Part shown: piece after piece, positions 6,054-15,736 of the stretch
Layout of the letters: every line of letters begins with the position of its first letter
Position numbering within the stretch: the first letter of the stretch is position 1
Source of the DNA: Bacteroidaceae bacterium
GTDB taxonomy: Bacteria > Bacteroidota > Bacteroidia > Bacteroidales > Bacteroidaceae
Assembly (NCBI GenBank): GCA_024401115.1
Contig: JAKSLP010000001.1
Span: 1 to 64,000, forward strand
Direction: 5' to 3'
DNA length: 64,000 nucleotides
Notes under the pieces: generated by a model
Seen by the model: the letters and a program-made list of their open reading frames with translations, nothing else
What the model was told of the DNA's origin: nothing
Databases searched by the model: none
Made by a program: the position numbers and the translations under genes

Positions 6054-8297
6054 ATGATTCGAACTATATTTACGGTCATTGTTTGTCTACTGGCCATGCC
6101 AGTATTTGCGCAGCGCATTCTGCCACAACCCGTTAAGGTAAACGTGGCAGAGGGCGCTGCTCCGTTTCAACTCTCAGCACAGACCGTGCTGAAGGTGGAC
6201 GATAAGGGCGAGTTTTACAATGAAATGTTTATGCTGCAGGGGTACATGCACCAGATGTTGGGACATGCCTTGCCGCAGTTAGGGGGAGGGAAGGCATTGA
6301 ACGTGGTGAAGGTTTCCGGATGGGACCTGCCTGCCAATGCTTACCGATTGAAAGTGACTGCCGATACCATGACGCTGGAAGCCCAAACAGCCGAGGGTGC
6401 ATGGTACGGCGTCCAGACCCTCCGTCAGCTGATGGAGGAGAGCACTGCCATTCCGCAGATGGAGATTACCGATTATCCGCAGTTTGAATGGCGCGGTCTG
6501 ATGCACGACGTATCGCGTCATTTCTTCACACTGGAGTATCTGAAGCATCAGATCGACCTGCTGAGCCGTTACAAGATGAACAAGCTCCACCTGCACCTGA
6601 CCGATGATCAGGGATGGCGCATGGAGATTAAGAAATATCCTGAACTGACCCAGAAGAGTGCTTGGCGCACCTGGAACAACCAGGACAGCACCTGCATGGA
6701 GAAGCAGAAGGAGAATCCTTACCTGTACATTGACCCGCGTTTCGTGAGCGAGCGCGACGGACAGACGGTATATGGTGGTTACTACACTCAGCAGCAGTTG
6801 CGCGACCTGGTGGCCTACGCTGCCCAGCGTCACGTGGATATTGTCCCCGAGGTGGACAGCCCGGGACACATGATGGCTGCCATCAGCTCACATCCTGAGT
6901 TTACCGCAACCGGTTCGGCTGCTTGGGGAAGCACCTTCTCGGTGCCACTGAGTCCGGCCAACGAGAACGTCTTTACCTTCATCCAGGATGTGTTTGACGA
7001 GGTAATGGATGTATTCCCTAGCCATTACATCCATATCGGTGCCGACGAGGTGGAGAAGACCACCTGGAAGGAGAGTCAGGCCTGCCAGGACCTGATGAAG
7101 CGCGAGGGCATTGCCACTCCTGAGGAGCTGCAGAACTGGTTCGTGATGCGTGTGAAGAACCATGTCACCGCCAAGGGCCGTGAGGTGATAGCCTGGGACG
7201 ATGCCTTGGAGGGCGGCAAGATCAGTACCGATACTAACATCATGTACTGGCGCAGCTGGCTGGGAACTGTGCCTAACGAAGCCCGCGACAAGGGTCATAA
7301 ACTGATTTTCACCACGGGTGATCCGTTCTACTTTGACCAGGTGGACAGCACCCTGTACAAGATTTACCATTTCCAGGATTTGCAGCAGGTATCTGCTCAG
7401 CACCGTGCCCTGACCATGGGTGCACAGGCCAACGTATGGTGCGAGACCATTCCTAACGAGGACTGGGCTCATCATCTGATCTGGCCACGACTGCTGGGTG
7501 TGGCCGAGCTGACCTGGACGCCAACCTCTCAGCGCAACTGGGAGGACTTCAAGGCCCGGGTGGCCGTTCAGCGTGAGTGGCTGAAGAAGGACGGGGTGTA
7601 TGTGGCTCAGCCTTCTCCGGAACTGATTCCTACCGTGTCGACCAACCGGCAGGAGAAGTTTGTTCAGGTTTCGTTCGAGACCGAGCTGGTGAATCCAGAA
7701 ATCAGATATACCCTGGACGGCAAGGAGCCAACCCTGCAGTCCAAGCTCTATACCGGTCCTATCCGGGCCACCAAGCCGGTGGATGTCTGTGCCGCTGTGT
7801 TCCTGGACGGAAAGATGCAGCAGCCGGTGTTCCGCCGTCCGGCTTATTACCACAGTGGAGTGGGGGCTAAGGTGACTTACAACAAGAAGTGGAACAGCTC
7901 TTATCCGGCTGGAGGCGAGGAGGCACTGACCAACGGTATTCAGGGCCGCAACGAGGGTTATGGCGACGGCAACTGGCAGGGCTTTACCAGCGACCTGGAT
8001 GTGGTGGTGGATCTGCAGCAGGTGCGTAAGGTGAAGAGCGTGGGCATGCGTTTCATGCAGGCCATCGGCCCGGGCGTGTATATGCCGGGACAGGTGGAGG
8101 TGAGCGTATCGGCCGACGGACAGAACTTTGCTCCGGCGTTTACCGTGAAGAACGAGGTGAGCCCTGAGGAGAAGGGTACTATCCTGCGCAACTTCAAGGG
8201 TAATGTGAAGAATGGTGCCAAGGTGCGCTACATTCACATTAAGGCTACCAACGACCGTCACCAGTTTATCTTTACCGATGAGATTATTATTGAATAA
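6054..8297 (+). CDS. GH20 beta-N-acetylhexosaminidase
   Basis: Removes terminal beta-linked GlcNAc or GalNAc, here probably the antenna GlcNAc of complex N-glycans. Signal peptide 1-19. GH20 N-terminal domain at about 25-140. The TIM barrel runs from about 144 (FEWRGLMHDVSRHF; HLHLTDDQGWRME) to 500 and holds the catalytic Asp331-Glu332 pair (HIGADEVEKTTW). Residues about 540-600 look like a chitobiase C-terminal (NPEIRYTLDGKEPT) domain, and 610-747 a discoidin/F5-8 type C sugar-binding domain. Length is normal for Bacteroidales multi-domain GH20 enzymes. ATG 6054 follows an AAAAAGGA purine run. It is the first of several genes all reading the same way. Confidence 0.93.
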   Translation: MIRTIFTVIVCLLAMPVFAQRILPQPVKVNVAEGAAPFQLSAQTVLKVDDKGEFYNEMFMLQGYMHQMLGHALPQLGGGKALNVVKVSGWDLPANAYRLKVTADTMTLEAQTAEGAWYGVQTLRQLMEESTAIPQMEITDYPQFEWRGLMHDVSRHFFTLEYLKHQIDLLSRYKMNKLHLHLTDDQGWRMEIKKYPELTQKSAWRTWNNQDSTCMEKQKENPYLYIDPRFVSERDGQTVYGGYYTQQQLRDLVAYAAQRHVDIVPEVDSPGHMMAAISSHPEFTATGSAAWGSTFSVPLSPANENVFTFIQDVFDEVMDVFPSHYIHIGADEVEKTTWKESQACQDLMKREGIATPEELQNWFVMRVKNHVTAKGREVIAWDDALEGGKISTDTNIMYWRSWLGTVPNEARDKGHKLIFTTGDPFYFDQVDSTLYKIYHFQDLQQVSAQHRALTMGAQANVWCETIPNEDWAHHLIWPRLLGVAELTWTPTSQRNWEDFKARVAVQREWLKKDGVYVAQPSPELIPTVSTNRQEKFVQVSFETELVNPEIRYTLDGKEPTLQSKLYTGPIRATKPVDVCAAVFLDGKMQQPVFRRPAYYHSGVGAKVTYNKKWNSSYPAGGEEALTNGIQGRNEGYGDGNWQGFTSDLDVVVDLQQVRKVKSVGMRFMQAIGPGVYMPGQVEVSVSADGQNFAPAFTVKNEVSPEEKGTILRNFKGNVKNGAKVRYIHIKATNDRHQFIFTDEIIIE

Positions 8298-8326
8298 CAT
8301 ATAGACACTAAAACAATACCAAAAAT

Positions 8327-9730
8327 ATGAAGAACATTAGACTTACAGCAGCAGTGGTTGCTTGCTTGAGTTGCCTGTCTGTTTCTGCACAGGTGGAGGA
8401 AGCTGGCAACAGTTTTGTTCACGAGCATGAGATGGATGGCTACATTGCACCTACCGATCCGGCGGTGCTGAAGAAACTGGATGAGTGGCAGGACTTGAAG
8501 TTCGGCGTACTGTTTCATTGGGGATTGTATTCCATCCCTGGCATCTGCGAGAGCTGGCAGATTTGCTCGGAGGACTGGATTACCCGTCCGAAAGGTTTTA
8601 CTTATGAGAGCTATAAGCGCTGGTATTGGGAGTTGAACGCATCGTTCAATCCTTTGGCATTCAATCCTCAGCAGTGGGCTGACGTAATGGATGATGCCGG
8701 CATGAAATATATGATTTTCACCACCAAGCATCACGATGGCTTCTGTATGTTTGATTCCAAATATACTGATTTCAGCACCGCTCATGCTCCTTTGTTCGAG
8801 GGCAATCCTAAGAGCGATGTGGCTAAATATGTGTTCGATGCTTTCCGTGAGAAGAATTTCTGGATCGGTTGCTATTTCTCTAAGCCAGACTGGCATAGCC
8901 AGTGGTTCTGGAACGATTACTATGCCACCTCAGGCCGTGGCCGCAACTATAAGCTGGATTCTGACGAGCACAAGCAGTGGTGGGAGAACTACCGCCAGTT
9001 CTGCAAGAACCAGCTGATGGAGCTGACCGAGAACTATGGTAAGTTTGATATCCTGTGGTTGGATGGCGGCTGGGTAAAGGCTGAGGACGTATATCTGGAG
9101 GAGGTTCTGCAGAAGGCTCGTTCGGGTAAACATCCGGGCTTGATCTCTGTAGACCGTGCCATGAAAACCAAGTGGGAGAACTACCAGACTCCTGAGCGTT
9201 CCATCCCAGAGGTACAGCTGAACTACCCATGGGAGAGCTGCATCACCCTGAGCCATGCCTGGGGTTGGGATCCATCGGCTAAGTTTAAGTCGCCTGCTAC
9301 CGTAGTTGGTCTTCTTTCTGAGGTCTGCGCCAAGGGCGGTTGCCTGTTGCTGGGTGTAGGCCCTACTCCTCAGGGTCTGATTCAGGACGAGGTTATCGAG
9401 AGCCTGAAGCCAGTGGGTGAGTGGCTGCGCAAGAACGGCGAGGCTATCTACTCAACCCGCACCACTCCAATCTATACCAACACCGAGAAGAACGTATGGT
9501 TCACCGCCAACAAGGACGGCAAGAACCTGTACGCTATCGTTCCTCAGAACGATGAGACCGGTCTGCCTGCTACCATCACCTGGGACGGCAACGAGCCAGT
9601 GAAGGGCAGCAAGATGATTGATGTGGCTACCAAGAAGGCTGTGAAATATGTTACTGTAAACGGAAAGACCACTGTTACCCTGCCAGCCGGCACCAATGGT
9701 GTGGCACTGAAGTTTACTGTTAAGAAGTAA
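8327..9730 (+). CDS. GH29 alpha-L-fucosidase (first of three)
   Basis: Hydrolyses alpha-L-fucosides with a retaining mechanism. Signal peptide 1-21. The GH29 barrel is evident from KFGVLFHWGLYSIP (58-71) and FTTKHHDGF (131-139). The nucleophile is probably Asp246 in DILWLDGGW. A C-terminal beta-domain (about 385-467) ends the chain, and there is no separate carbohydrate-binding module. It lies 29 bases after the GH20 gene and 4 bases before a GH92 gene, so the three are likely co-transcribed. Core alpha-1,6 or antenna alpha-1,2/1,3/1,4 linkage preference cannot be read from sequence. Confidence 0.92.
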   Translation: MKNIRLTAAVVACLSCLSVSAQVEEAGNSFVHEHEMDGYIAPTDPAVLKKLDEWQDLKFGVLFHWGLYSIPGICESWQICSEDWITRPKGFTYESYKRWYWELNASFNPLAFNPQQWADVMDDAGMKYMIFTTKHHDGFCMFDSKYTDFSTAHAPLFEGNPKSDVAKYVFDAFREKNFWIGCYFSKPDWHSQWFWNDYYATSGRGRNYKLDSDEHKQWWENYRQFCKNQLMELTENYGKFDILWLDGGWVKAEDVYLEEVLQKARSGKHPGLISVDRAMKTKWENYQTPERSIPEVQLNYPWESCITLSHAWGWDPSAKFKSPATVVGLLSEVCAKGGCLLLGVGPTPQGLIQDEVIESLKPVGEWLRKNGEAIYSTRTTPIYTNTEKNVWFTANKDGKNLYAIVPQNDETGLPATITWDGNEPVKGSKMIDVATKKAVKYVTVNGKTTVTLPAGTNGVALKFTVKK

Positions 9731-9734
9731 GAAT

Positions 9735-11927
9735 ATGAAAAAGATCAAATATACATCTGCCGCTCTACTGTTCTGCGGAGCCCTGGCACTGACCTCATGC
9801 GGTGAAAAGGCCGTGGAGGTAGAAGAGATTGACTACACCCAGTATGTGAACCCATTCATCGGTACCGTGGGTACCGGTCATACCTTCCCTGGTGCCTGCG
9901 TGCCATTCGGTATGATTCAGACCAGCCCTGTAACAGGTGCTGTGGGTTGGGATTACTGCTCGGAGTATATTCACACCGATAACGAGATCTGGGGCTTCTC
10001 GCAGGAGCACCTGAACGGTACCGGTTGCATGGACCTGGGTGACGTGCTGGTGATGCCTGTTACCGCACGCGAGAACCGTGAGAACTATCACAGTACATTC
10101 AACCACGACACCGAGACTGCCCGTCCTGGCTACTACAGCGTGGATTTGGACCAGACCGGCGTAAAGGCAGAGCTGACCGCTACCGGTCACGTGGCTTATC
10201 ACCGCTATACATATAATAAGGTGGACGAGGCTGCTGTGCTGATCGACCTGCAGCACGGTCCGGCATGGAACGAGAACCAGTATCACTCACACGTACTGGA
10301 GTGCGAGGTGATTAAGGACAACGACCACACCATCAGCGGCCACATCAAGAACTCGGTATGGGTGACCAAGGATGTGTATTTCGTTGTGGAGTTCAATAAG
10401 GCTTACACCGGTGTGGAGGATCTGCCACTGATGGAGACCGAGAAGGGCAACCGCATGGTGGTTTCTTTCCCAATGGAGCAGGGTGAGCAGCTGGAGATGA
10501 AGATTGCGCTGTCATCCAGTTCAATCGAGGGTGCCAAGAAGAACCTGGCAGCCGAACTGCCGGAGTGGAACTTCGACGCTACCGTGGCTAATGCCAGCAA
10601 GACCTGGAACGAGTATCTGTCACGCATTCAGGTGACCGGTACCGAGGAGCAGAAGCAGAATTTCTATACCAGCTTCTATCATTCACTGATCCAGCCTAAC
10701 AACATTGCCGATGTGGACGGTATGTATAAGAACGCCAATGGCGAGGTGGTTAAGGCTGATAACAATGTGTTCTACAGCACTTTCTCATGCTGGGATACCT
10801 ATCGCGCCGCACATCCGTTCTATACCATCGTGATGAGCGACAAGGTGGACGGCATGGTCAGCTCACTGGTCAGCCAGGCCGAGGTTCAGGGCTTCCTGCC
10901 TATCTGGGGCCTGTGGGGTAGAGAGAACTACTGTATGGTGGCCAACCACGCCGTTTCTATCGTGGCAGAGGCTTACCACAAGGGTTTCCGCGGCTTTGAT
11001 GCCGAGCGTGCCTTCCAGGCTATCAAGAATACTCAGACCAAGAGCCATAAGCTGAAGTCGGACTGGGAGCAGTACATGCAGTACGGCTATCTGGCAACCG
11101 ACAAGACCGAGGCTGAGTCGGTATCTTCTACCCTGGAGAGTGTATATGACGACTATGCAGCATGGGATATGGCTACCCTGATGGGTAAGACCGAGGATGC
11201 GGCTTACTTTGCAAAGCGCAAGGATTTCTATAAGAACCTGTTCGATAAGGAGACCGGCTTTATGCGCCCACGCCTGAGCGATGGTACCTGGAAGACTCCA
11301 TTCGACCCAGCCGGTCTGGCTCATGCTGAGAGCAGCGGCGGTGACTATACCGAGGGTAACGCATGGCAGTACACCTGGCACGTGCAGCACGATGTTCCGG
11401 GCCTGATTGAGCTGATGGGCGGTACAGAGCCATTCCTGGCTAAGTTGGATACCTTCTTCACCACCAAGCTGGAGAGCACCCTGAGCGATGTGACCGGTCT
11501 GATTGGCCAGTACGCTCACGGCAACGAGCCAAGCCATCACGTGGCTTACCTGTATGCACTGGCCGGTAAGCCAGAGCGCACCCAAGAGCTGGTTCGCGAA
11601 GTGTTCGACACCCAGTACTCTCCACGTCCTGACGGTCTGTGCGGTAACGACGACTGCGGTCAGATGTCTGCATGGTTCATGCTGTCGGCTATGGGATTCT
11701 ATCCTGTAAGCCCAGTGAGCGGCCAGTACGTATTCGGTGCTCCTCAGATGGAGAAGTTCGTCCTGAACTTGCCTAACGGCAATACCTTCACCATCGAGGC
11801 TGAGAACCTGAGCAAGGAGCATCTGTATGTGGATAAGATTTACCTGAATGGTAAGGAGTATACCGAGAAGTTCATCAATCACGAGGATATCGTGAAGGGT
11901 GGTACTTTGAAATATGTAATGAAGTAA
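9735..11927 (+). CDS. GH92 alpha-mannosidase lipoprotein (first of five)
   Basis: A Ca2+-dependent inverting exo-alpha-mannosidase family. The N-terminal signal ends in a lipobox (LALTSC, Cys22), so it is anchored to a membrane. The N-terminal beta-domain opens with YVNPFIGTVGTGHTFPGACVPFGM. The (alpha/alpha)6 domain has the conserved Glu in DYTEGNAWQYTW (presumed general acid), HGNEPSHHVAYLY, and the acidic loop CGNDDCGQMSAW. The GNEPSHH form is common among alpha-1,2-active members, but specificity is an inference. It sits between two fucosidase genes, with one base separating its stop from the next start. Confidence 0.92.
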   Translation: MKKIKYTSAALLFCGALALTSCGEKAVEVEEIDYTQYVNPFIGTVGTGHTFPGACVPFGMIQTSPVTGAVGWDYCSEYIHTDNEIWGFSQEHLNGTGCMDLGDVLVMPVTARENRENYHSTFNHDTETARPGYYSVDLDQTGVKAELTATGHVAYHRYTYNKVDEAAVLIDLQHGPAWNENQYHSHVLECEVIKDNDHTISGHIKNSVWVTKDVYFVVEFNKAYTGVEDLPLMETEKGNRMVVSFPMEQGEQLEMKIALSSSSIEGAKKNLAAELPEWNFDATVANASKTWNEYLSRIQVTGTEEQKQNFYTSFYHSLIQPNNIADVDGMYKNANGEVVKADNNVFYSTFSCWDTYRAAHPFYTIVMSDKVDGMVSSLVSQAEVQGFLPIWGLWGRENYCMVANHAVSIVAEAYHKGFRGFDAERAFQAIKNTQTKSHKLKSDWEQYMQYGYLATDKTEAESVSSTLESVYDDYAAWDMATLMGKTEDAAYFAKRKDFYKNLFDKETGFMRPRLSDGTWKTPFDPAGLAHAESSGGDYTEGNAWQYTWHVQHDVPGLIELMGGTEPFLAKLDTFFTTKLESTLSDVTGLIGQYAHGNEPSHHVAYLYALAGKPERTQELVREVFDTQYSPRPDGLCGNDDCGQMSAWFMLSAMGFYPVSPVSGQYVFGAPQMEKFVLNLPNGNTFTIEAENLSKEHLYVDKIYLNGKEYTEKFINHEDIVKGGTLKYVMK

Positions 11928-11928
11928 T

Positions 11929-13290
11929 ATGAGTAAATTCAAAAACATAGCATTGCTGTCACTGGGCCTGATGATGGGCAGCCAGACTTTTGCACAGTCT
12001 GCACTGACCACCGATACCGGTGAGGCATATCACAAGCGAATGGAATGGTTTGGCAAGGCCAAACTGGGTATTTTCATCCACTGGGGTATCTATGCTGTGG
12101 ACGGAGTGTCGGAGAGCTGGTCGTTCTACAACAACTACCTGCCTTACGACAAGTATATGGCACAGGCCAAGAAGTTCACCGCCAGCAAGTACAATCCGAA
12201 GGAGTGGGTGGACCTGATTGAGCAGAGCGGTGCGCAGTACACCGTCATCACCACCAAGCACCACGACGGATTTGCGCTGTGGGATACCAAGGTGGGCAAC
12301 CTCAGTGCCAAGAAGTCGTCGGCTGCCAAGCGCGATCTGCTGACTCCTTTCGTGGAGGAGGTGAAGAAGCGCGACAACCTGCGTCTGGGCTTGTATTACT
12401 CGTTGCTGGACTGGAGCCGCGACGACTATCCTAACAAGACCAAGACCGAGAGCCGCTATAACATCAAGGACGATCCTGCACGATGGGAGAGCTTCAAGAA
12501 GTTCAACTTCGGTCAGCTGAACGAGCTGAGCACCCAGTATAACCCAGACCTGTACTGGTTTGACGGCGACTGGGAGCAGGACGGCGAGACCTGGGATGCT
12601 ACGGGCATTATCAAACAGTTGCGCACTGCCAATCCGAATGTGATTGTCAACGGCCGTATCCCGGGCTATGGCGATTACTCTACCCCTGAGCAGGGTGTGC
12701 CAGTGGTTCGTCCGGAGAGCAAGTACTGGGAACTGTGCTACACCATGAACGACTCATGGGGCTACCAGCATAACGACAAGAACTTCAAGACCCCTCAGAT
12801 GCTGCTCCGCTCGTTTGTGGACTGCATCAGCATGGGCGGTAACATGCTGTTGGACTTCGGTCCTAAGGCTGACGGTACCATCCCCGAGGAAGAGGCGGCT
12901 ATCCTGAAGGAGTTCGGCCGCTGGACCAACAAGCACAAGGAGGCTATCTATGATACCCGTGCCGGTATCCCTGGTGAGCACTTCCGCGGCGGTTATACCG
13001 CTCTGAATCAGGCGGGTGACATCCTGTACCTGTACATCCCTAACAAGCCTAACGGTCCTATCGAGCTGAAGGGTATTGCCAACAACGTGAACCGCGTGTG
13101 GGTGGTAGGCAACGGCTCGATGCTGAACTATAAGGTATACAACAAACTGTATTGGAGCGCTGTTCCGGGCATCGTGTACATCGATGTGCCTGAGCATGTT
13201 CAGGACGAGCAGATTACCGTGCTTGCGGTACTGCTGGACGGTCCAATCAAACTGTACCGTGGCGAAGGCCAGGTGATTACTGCTAATTAA
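11929..13290 (+). CDS. GH29 alpha-L-fucosidase (second of three)
   Basis: Signal peptide 1-23. Barrel motifs are AKLGIFIHWGIYAVDG (44-59) and TTKHHDGFALWD (108-119). Asp212 in LYWFDGDWEQD is the likely nucleophile. It is distinct in sequence from the other two GH29 genes here, so they are not recent duplicates and probably differ in linkage preference. It starts one base after the GH92 stop, consistent with coupled translation, and is followed by a palindromic intergenic repeat. Confidence 0.92.
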   Translation: MSKFKNIALLSLGLMMGSQTFAQSALTTDTGEAYHKRMEWFGKAKLGIFIHWGIYAVDGVSESWSFYNNYLPYDKYMAQAKKFTASKYNPKEWVDLIEQSGAQYTVITTKHHDGFALWDTKVGNLSAKKSSAAKRDLLTPFVEEVKKRDNLRLGLYYSLLDWSRDDYPNKTKTESRYNIKDDPARWESFKKFNFGQLNELSTQYNPDLYWFDGDWEQDGETWDATGIIKQLRTANPNVIVNGRIPGYGDYSTPEQGVPVVRPESKYWELCYTMNDSWGYQHNDKNFKTPQMLLRSFVDCISMGGNMLLDFGPKADGTIPEEEAAILKEFGRWTNKHKEAIYDTRAGIPGEHFRGGYTALNQAGDILYLYIPNKPNGPIELKGIANNVNRVWVVGNGSMLNYKVYNKLYWSAVPGIVYIDVPEHVQDEQITVLAVLLDGPIKLYRGEGQVITAN

Positions 13291-13303
13291 TCATTTCCCC
13301 TTT

Positions 13304-13370
13304 GTCATCCTGAGCGTAGCGAAGGATCTTACCTCGCGAGGAAAGATTTCTCACATTCGTTCGAAATGAC
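13304..13370. repeat. Interspersed palindromic repeat (relative of 5878-6030)
   Basis: The left arm GTCATCCTGAGCGTAGCGAA and the right arm ending CGTTCGAAATGAC form an imperfect stem around the perfect palindrome CCTCGCGAGG (13332-13341). It lies in the gap between the second fucosidase and the CBM9-like gene. It may attenuate read-through or stabilise the upstream mRNA. Confidence 0.65.
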
Positions 13371-13406
13371 AGAAATGATGAAAAATTAAGAAACAGAAGA
13401 TTGAAT

Positions 13407-14537
13407 ATGAAAAAAATAACATTAGCCCTGTTGGTGGCAGGTGCTGCTCTGTCGGCCTGCACCCAGAAGAAGAGCATGGAGAACCATGTAGAGGGTAATA
13501 TCTTTGAGACTTACGAGCGTTTCCTGACCGAGCCTTACGGCTATGTAGCCAACAAGGCTGCCGGTGAGATTAAGGTGGACGGTATCCTGGACGAGGCTGA
13601 CTGGCAGAATGCGCCATTCACCGAGGACTTTGCCGATATCAGCGGTGAGGGTTTCCCAACTCCCCGTTTCAAGACCAATGCCAAGATGCTGTGGGACGAC
13701 AACTACCTGTACATCGGTGCAGAACTGGAAGAGCCAAGCATCTGGGCCGATCTGGTGCAGCGTGACACCATCGTATATTACAACCATGATTTCGAGGTGT
13801 TCGTTGATCCTGATGGTGACGGCCAGAACTACTTCGAGGTAGAGACCAATGCCCGTGAGACCATCTTCGACCTGTTTATCCAGAAGCCATACCGTGCACT
13901 GACCCGTGCCTTCGTGACTTTTGCTTGGGATTGCCCGGGACTGAAGCTGAAGACTCATCTGAATGGTACCATGAACAATCCTAACGATGAAGATAAGGGC
14001 TGGAGCGTGGAGATTGCCATCCCTCGTGAGGCTATTGCTGCCGAGTTTGACAACTACCTGCAGGCTGGCAACTATCTGCGTGTAGGATTCAGCCGCGTGG
14101 AGTGGCAGACCGAACTGGACGAGACCGGCGCTATCCGTCGCAAGAAGGGTGAGGACGGCAAGTTCCTGCCAGAGGACAACTGGACCTGGCCATCGACCGG
14201 TATGATTGCCATGCACATGCCTGAGCGCTGGGGCTATGTATACTTGGCAGATAAGGCCGGTGAGAAGTTCCAGATGCCTGCTTACCGCCCAGTGGAGCGC
14301 CTGCTGTGGGCCATGTTCTATGAGCAGGAGAAGCAGATGGAGAAGAACGGTGCCTACCTGACCTGCGTGAACTGCTTCAACCTGCCAGCCGGCGAGGTGG
14401 CTAAGTTGCCTGCAGGCAGCGACATCAAGGTAGAGGCTACCGCCAATCATTTCGAGATTACTGTCACCGCAGCCGACGGCAGTTCGATGAGCATCGACCA
14501 GAACGGCTATGTGTGCAAGAGAGAAGCAAAGAAATAA
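13407..14537 (+). CDS. CBM9-like carbohydrate-binding lipoprotein
   Basis: 376 residues. Lipobox at Cys18 (AALSACTQ). The body is a family-9-like carbohydrate-binding (DOMON-type) beta-sandwich: GEIKVDGILDEADWQNAPF (about 49-67), MLWDDNYLYIGAELEEP, and NHDFEVFVDPDGDGQNYFE. These are the classic features of CBM9-like domains attached to sugar-acting enzymes, but no catalytic domain is present. A tryptophan-rich segment (WTWPSTGMIAMHMPERWGYV) is typical of the family. It probably holds glycan or glycopeptide at the surface. ATG 13407 is chosen over an upstream TTG because the lipoprotein signal starts there. Confidence 0.75.
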   Translation: MKKITLALLVAGAALSACTQKKSMENHVEGNIFETYERFLTEPYGYVANKAAGEIKVDGILDEADWQNAPFTEDFADISGEGFPTPRFKTNAKMLWDDNYLYIGAELEEPSIWADLVQRDTIVYYNHDFEVFVDPDGDGQNYFEVETNARETIFDLFIQKPYRALTRAFVTFAWDCPGLKLKTHLNGTMNNPNDEDKGWSVEIAIPREAIAAEFDNYLQAGNYLRVGFSRVEWQTELDETGAIRRKKGEDGKFLPEDNWTWPSTGMIAMHMPERWGYVYLADKAGEKFQMPAYRPVERLLWAMFYEQEKQMEKNGAYLTCVNCFNLPAGEVAKLPAGSDIKVEATANHFEITVTAADGSSMSIDQNGYVCKREAKK

Positions 14538-14558
14538 TAACCCAAAAATACCAAAAGA

Positions 14559-15707
14559 ATGAAAAAGCTATTGGGGGCAGCATGTGCCCTGATGATGATG
14601 GCATCCTGCGCAAACCAGGAGCCTGCAGCACCAACCGTTCCTGCTTACGGATGGACCGGTTGGGGTGAGAACACTACAGAGGAGACTTTAAAGGCCGACT
14701 TCGAGTCTTGGAAGAACCACGGTCTGGTAGGTGTGTGCCTGAATGTGGGCATGGACACCGAGAAGGCTAAGATTGGTGCCAAGGTGGCACACGAGCTGGG
14801 CATGGAATTCCACGCTTGGGCTCCATCCATGATCCAGAACGGATGCGATTCCACCTGGTATACCGTAAACCGTTACGGTGAGTCTGCTTTCAACAAGGAG
14901 AAACGTGCTTACGTAGAATATTACTCTACACTTGACCCACATAACCCTGCTGTCGTACAGTTCATGGTAGACAAGTACTCAGCACTGGCTGATATTCCTG
15001 AGGTTGATTATGTGCAGTTCGACTACATCCGCTATGCTGATGTCATTCTATCAGAGGGTTTGTGGGACAAGTATAAAGGCAAGATTGACCACGAGTGGCG
15101 TGATGCTGAGGGTCATGTACACGAGTACCCAGGTGCAGACTACTGCTACTGCGACGACTGCTGCGCTGACTTCCTGGCTAAGACCGGTATCGATATCAAG
15201 GCCAAGATTGCTGAGGGTGTTGACCCATCTACCATCCAGGAGTGGGCCCAGTTCCGCTGCGACAACGTGACCAACCTGGTGAACAAGGTAGTTGAGGCTA
15301 TCCACGCTAAGGGTAAGAAGGTAAGTGCCGACGTATTCCCTGGTCCTAAGAGCCACGCTGTGAAGATGGTTCGTCAGGAGTGGAACAAGTGGAACGTGGA
15401 TATGTTCCTGCCTATGAACTACAACGACTTCTACTTGAAGCCAGCTTCTTGGTTGTACGAGATTACCAAGGAAGAGGTGGAGAGCACCGATAAGCCTATC
15501 CTGAGCGGTCTGTTCATCTGTAAGGAGTGGAAGCGTAAGCTGGAGTTGGATGATCCTGAGGATTCAGGTCTGGTGCCATCCGAGATTGGCGAGGCTATCT
15601 CAGGTGCCATGAAGGCCGGTGCAGCCGGTATCTGTCTGTTCACTCCAAACGATATGACCGAGGAGCACTGGGCTGAGTTTGACAAGGCTATTCACCAGAA
15701 GTATTGA
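14559..15707 (+). CDS. TIM-barrel lipoprotein, GHL10-like putative glycoside hydrolase
   Basis: 382 residues with a lipobox at Cys17 (MMMASCAN). The fold reads as a TIM barrel: GLVGVCLNVG, GMEFHAWAP (81-89), and VDYVQFDYIRYAD (149-161), which is the signature of GHL10/DUF-type barrel hydrolases. The cysteine cluster CYCDDCCADF (196-205) has the C-x-C-x-x-C-then-F form seen in several barrel hydrolase families, where it may bind a metal. No substrate is known to me. Its place among mannosidases, fucosidases and a CBM9-like protein suggests a glycan or glycopeptide target. This is the least defined enzyme of the locus. Confidence 0.6.
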   Translation: MKKLLGAACALMMMASCANQEPAAPTVPAYGWTGWGENTTEETLKADFESWKNHGLVGVCLNVGMDTEKAKIGAKVAHELGMEFHAWAPSMIQNGCDSTWYTVNRYGESAFNKEKRAYVEYYSTLDPHNPAVVQFMVDKYSALADIPEVDYVQFDYIRYADVILSEGLWDKYKGKIDHEWRDAEGHVHEYPGADYCYCDDCCADFLAKTGIDIKAKIAEGVDPSTIQEWAQFRCDNVTNLVNKVVEAIHAKGKKVSADVFPGPKSHAVKMVRQEWNKWNVDMFLPMNYNDFYLKPASWLYEITKEEVESTDKPILSGLFICKEWKRKLELDDPEDSGLVPSEIGEAISGAMKAGAAGICLFTPNDMTEEHWAEFDKAIHQKY

Positions 15708-15736
15708 CAACAGTCAACAGTCAACAGACAACGGAC

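Noticed and set aside
6888..8300. 470-codon antisense ORF over the GH20 gene
   Set aside because: It lies entirely opposite an unmistakable GH20 gene; strong codon bias in these genes leaves long stop-free antisense frames. Similar shadows over GH92, GH29 and GH3 genes were dropped for the same reason.
15708..15736. CAACAGT short tandem repeats before the transglutaminase-like gene
   Set aside because: Only about three copies in a leader; no evidence of phase variation because the repeats lie outside the coding frame chosen.
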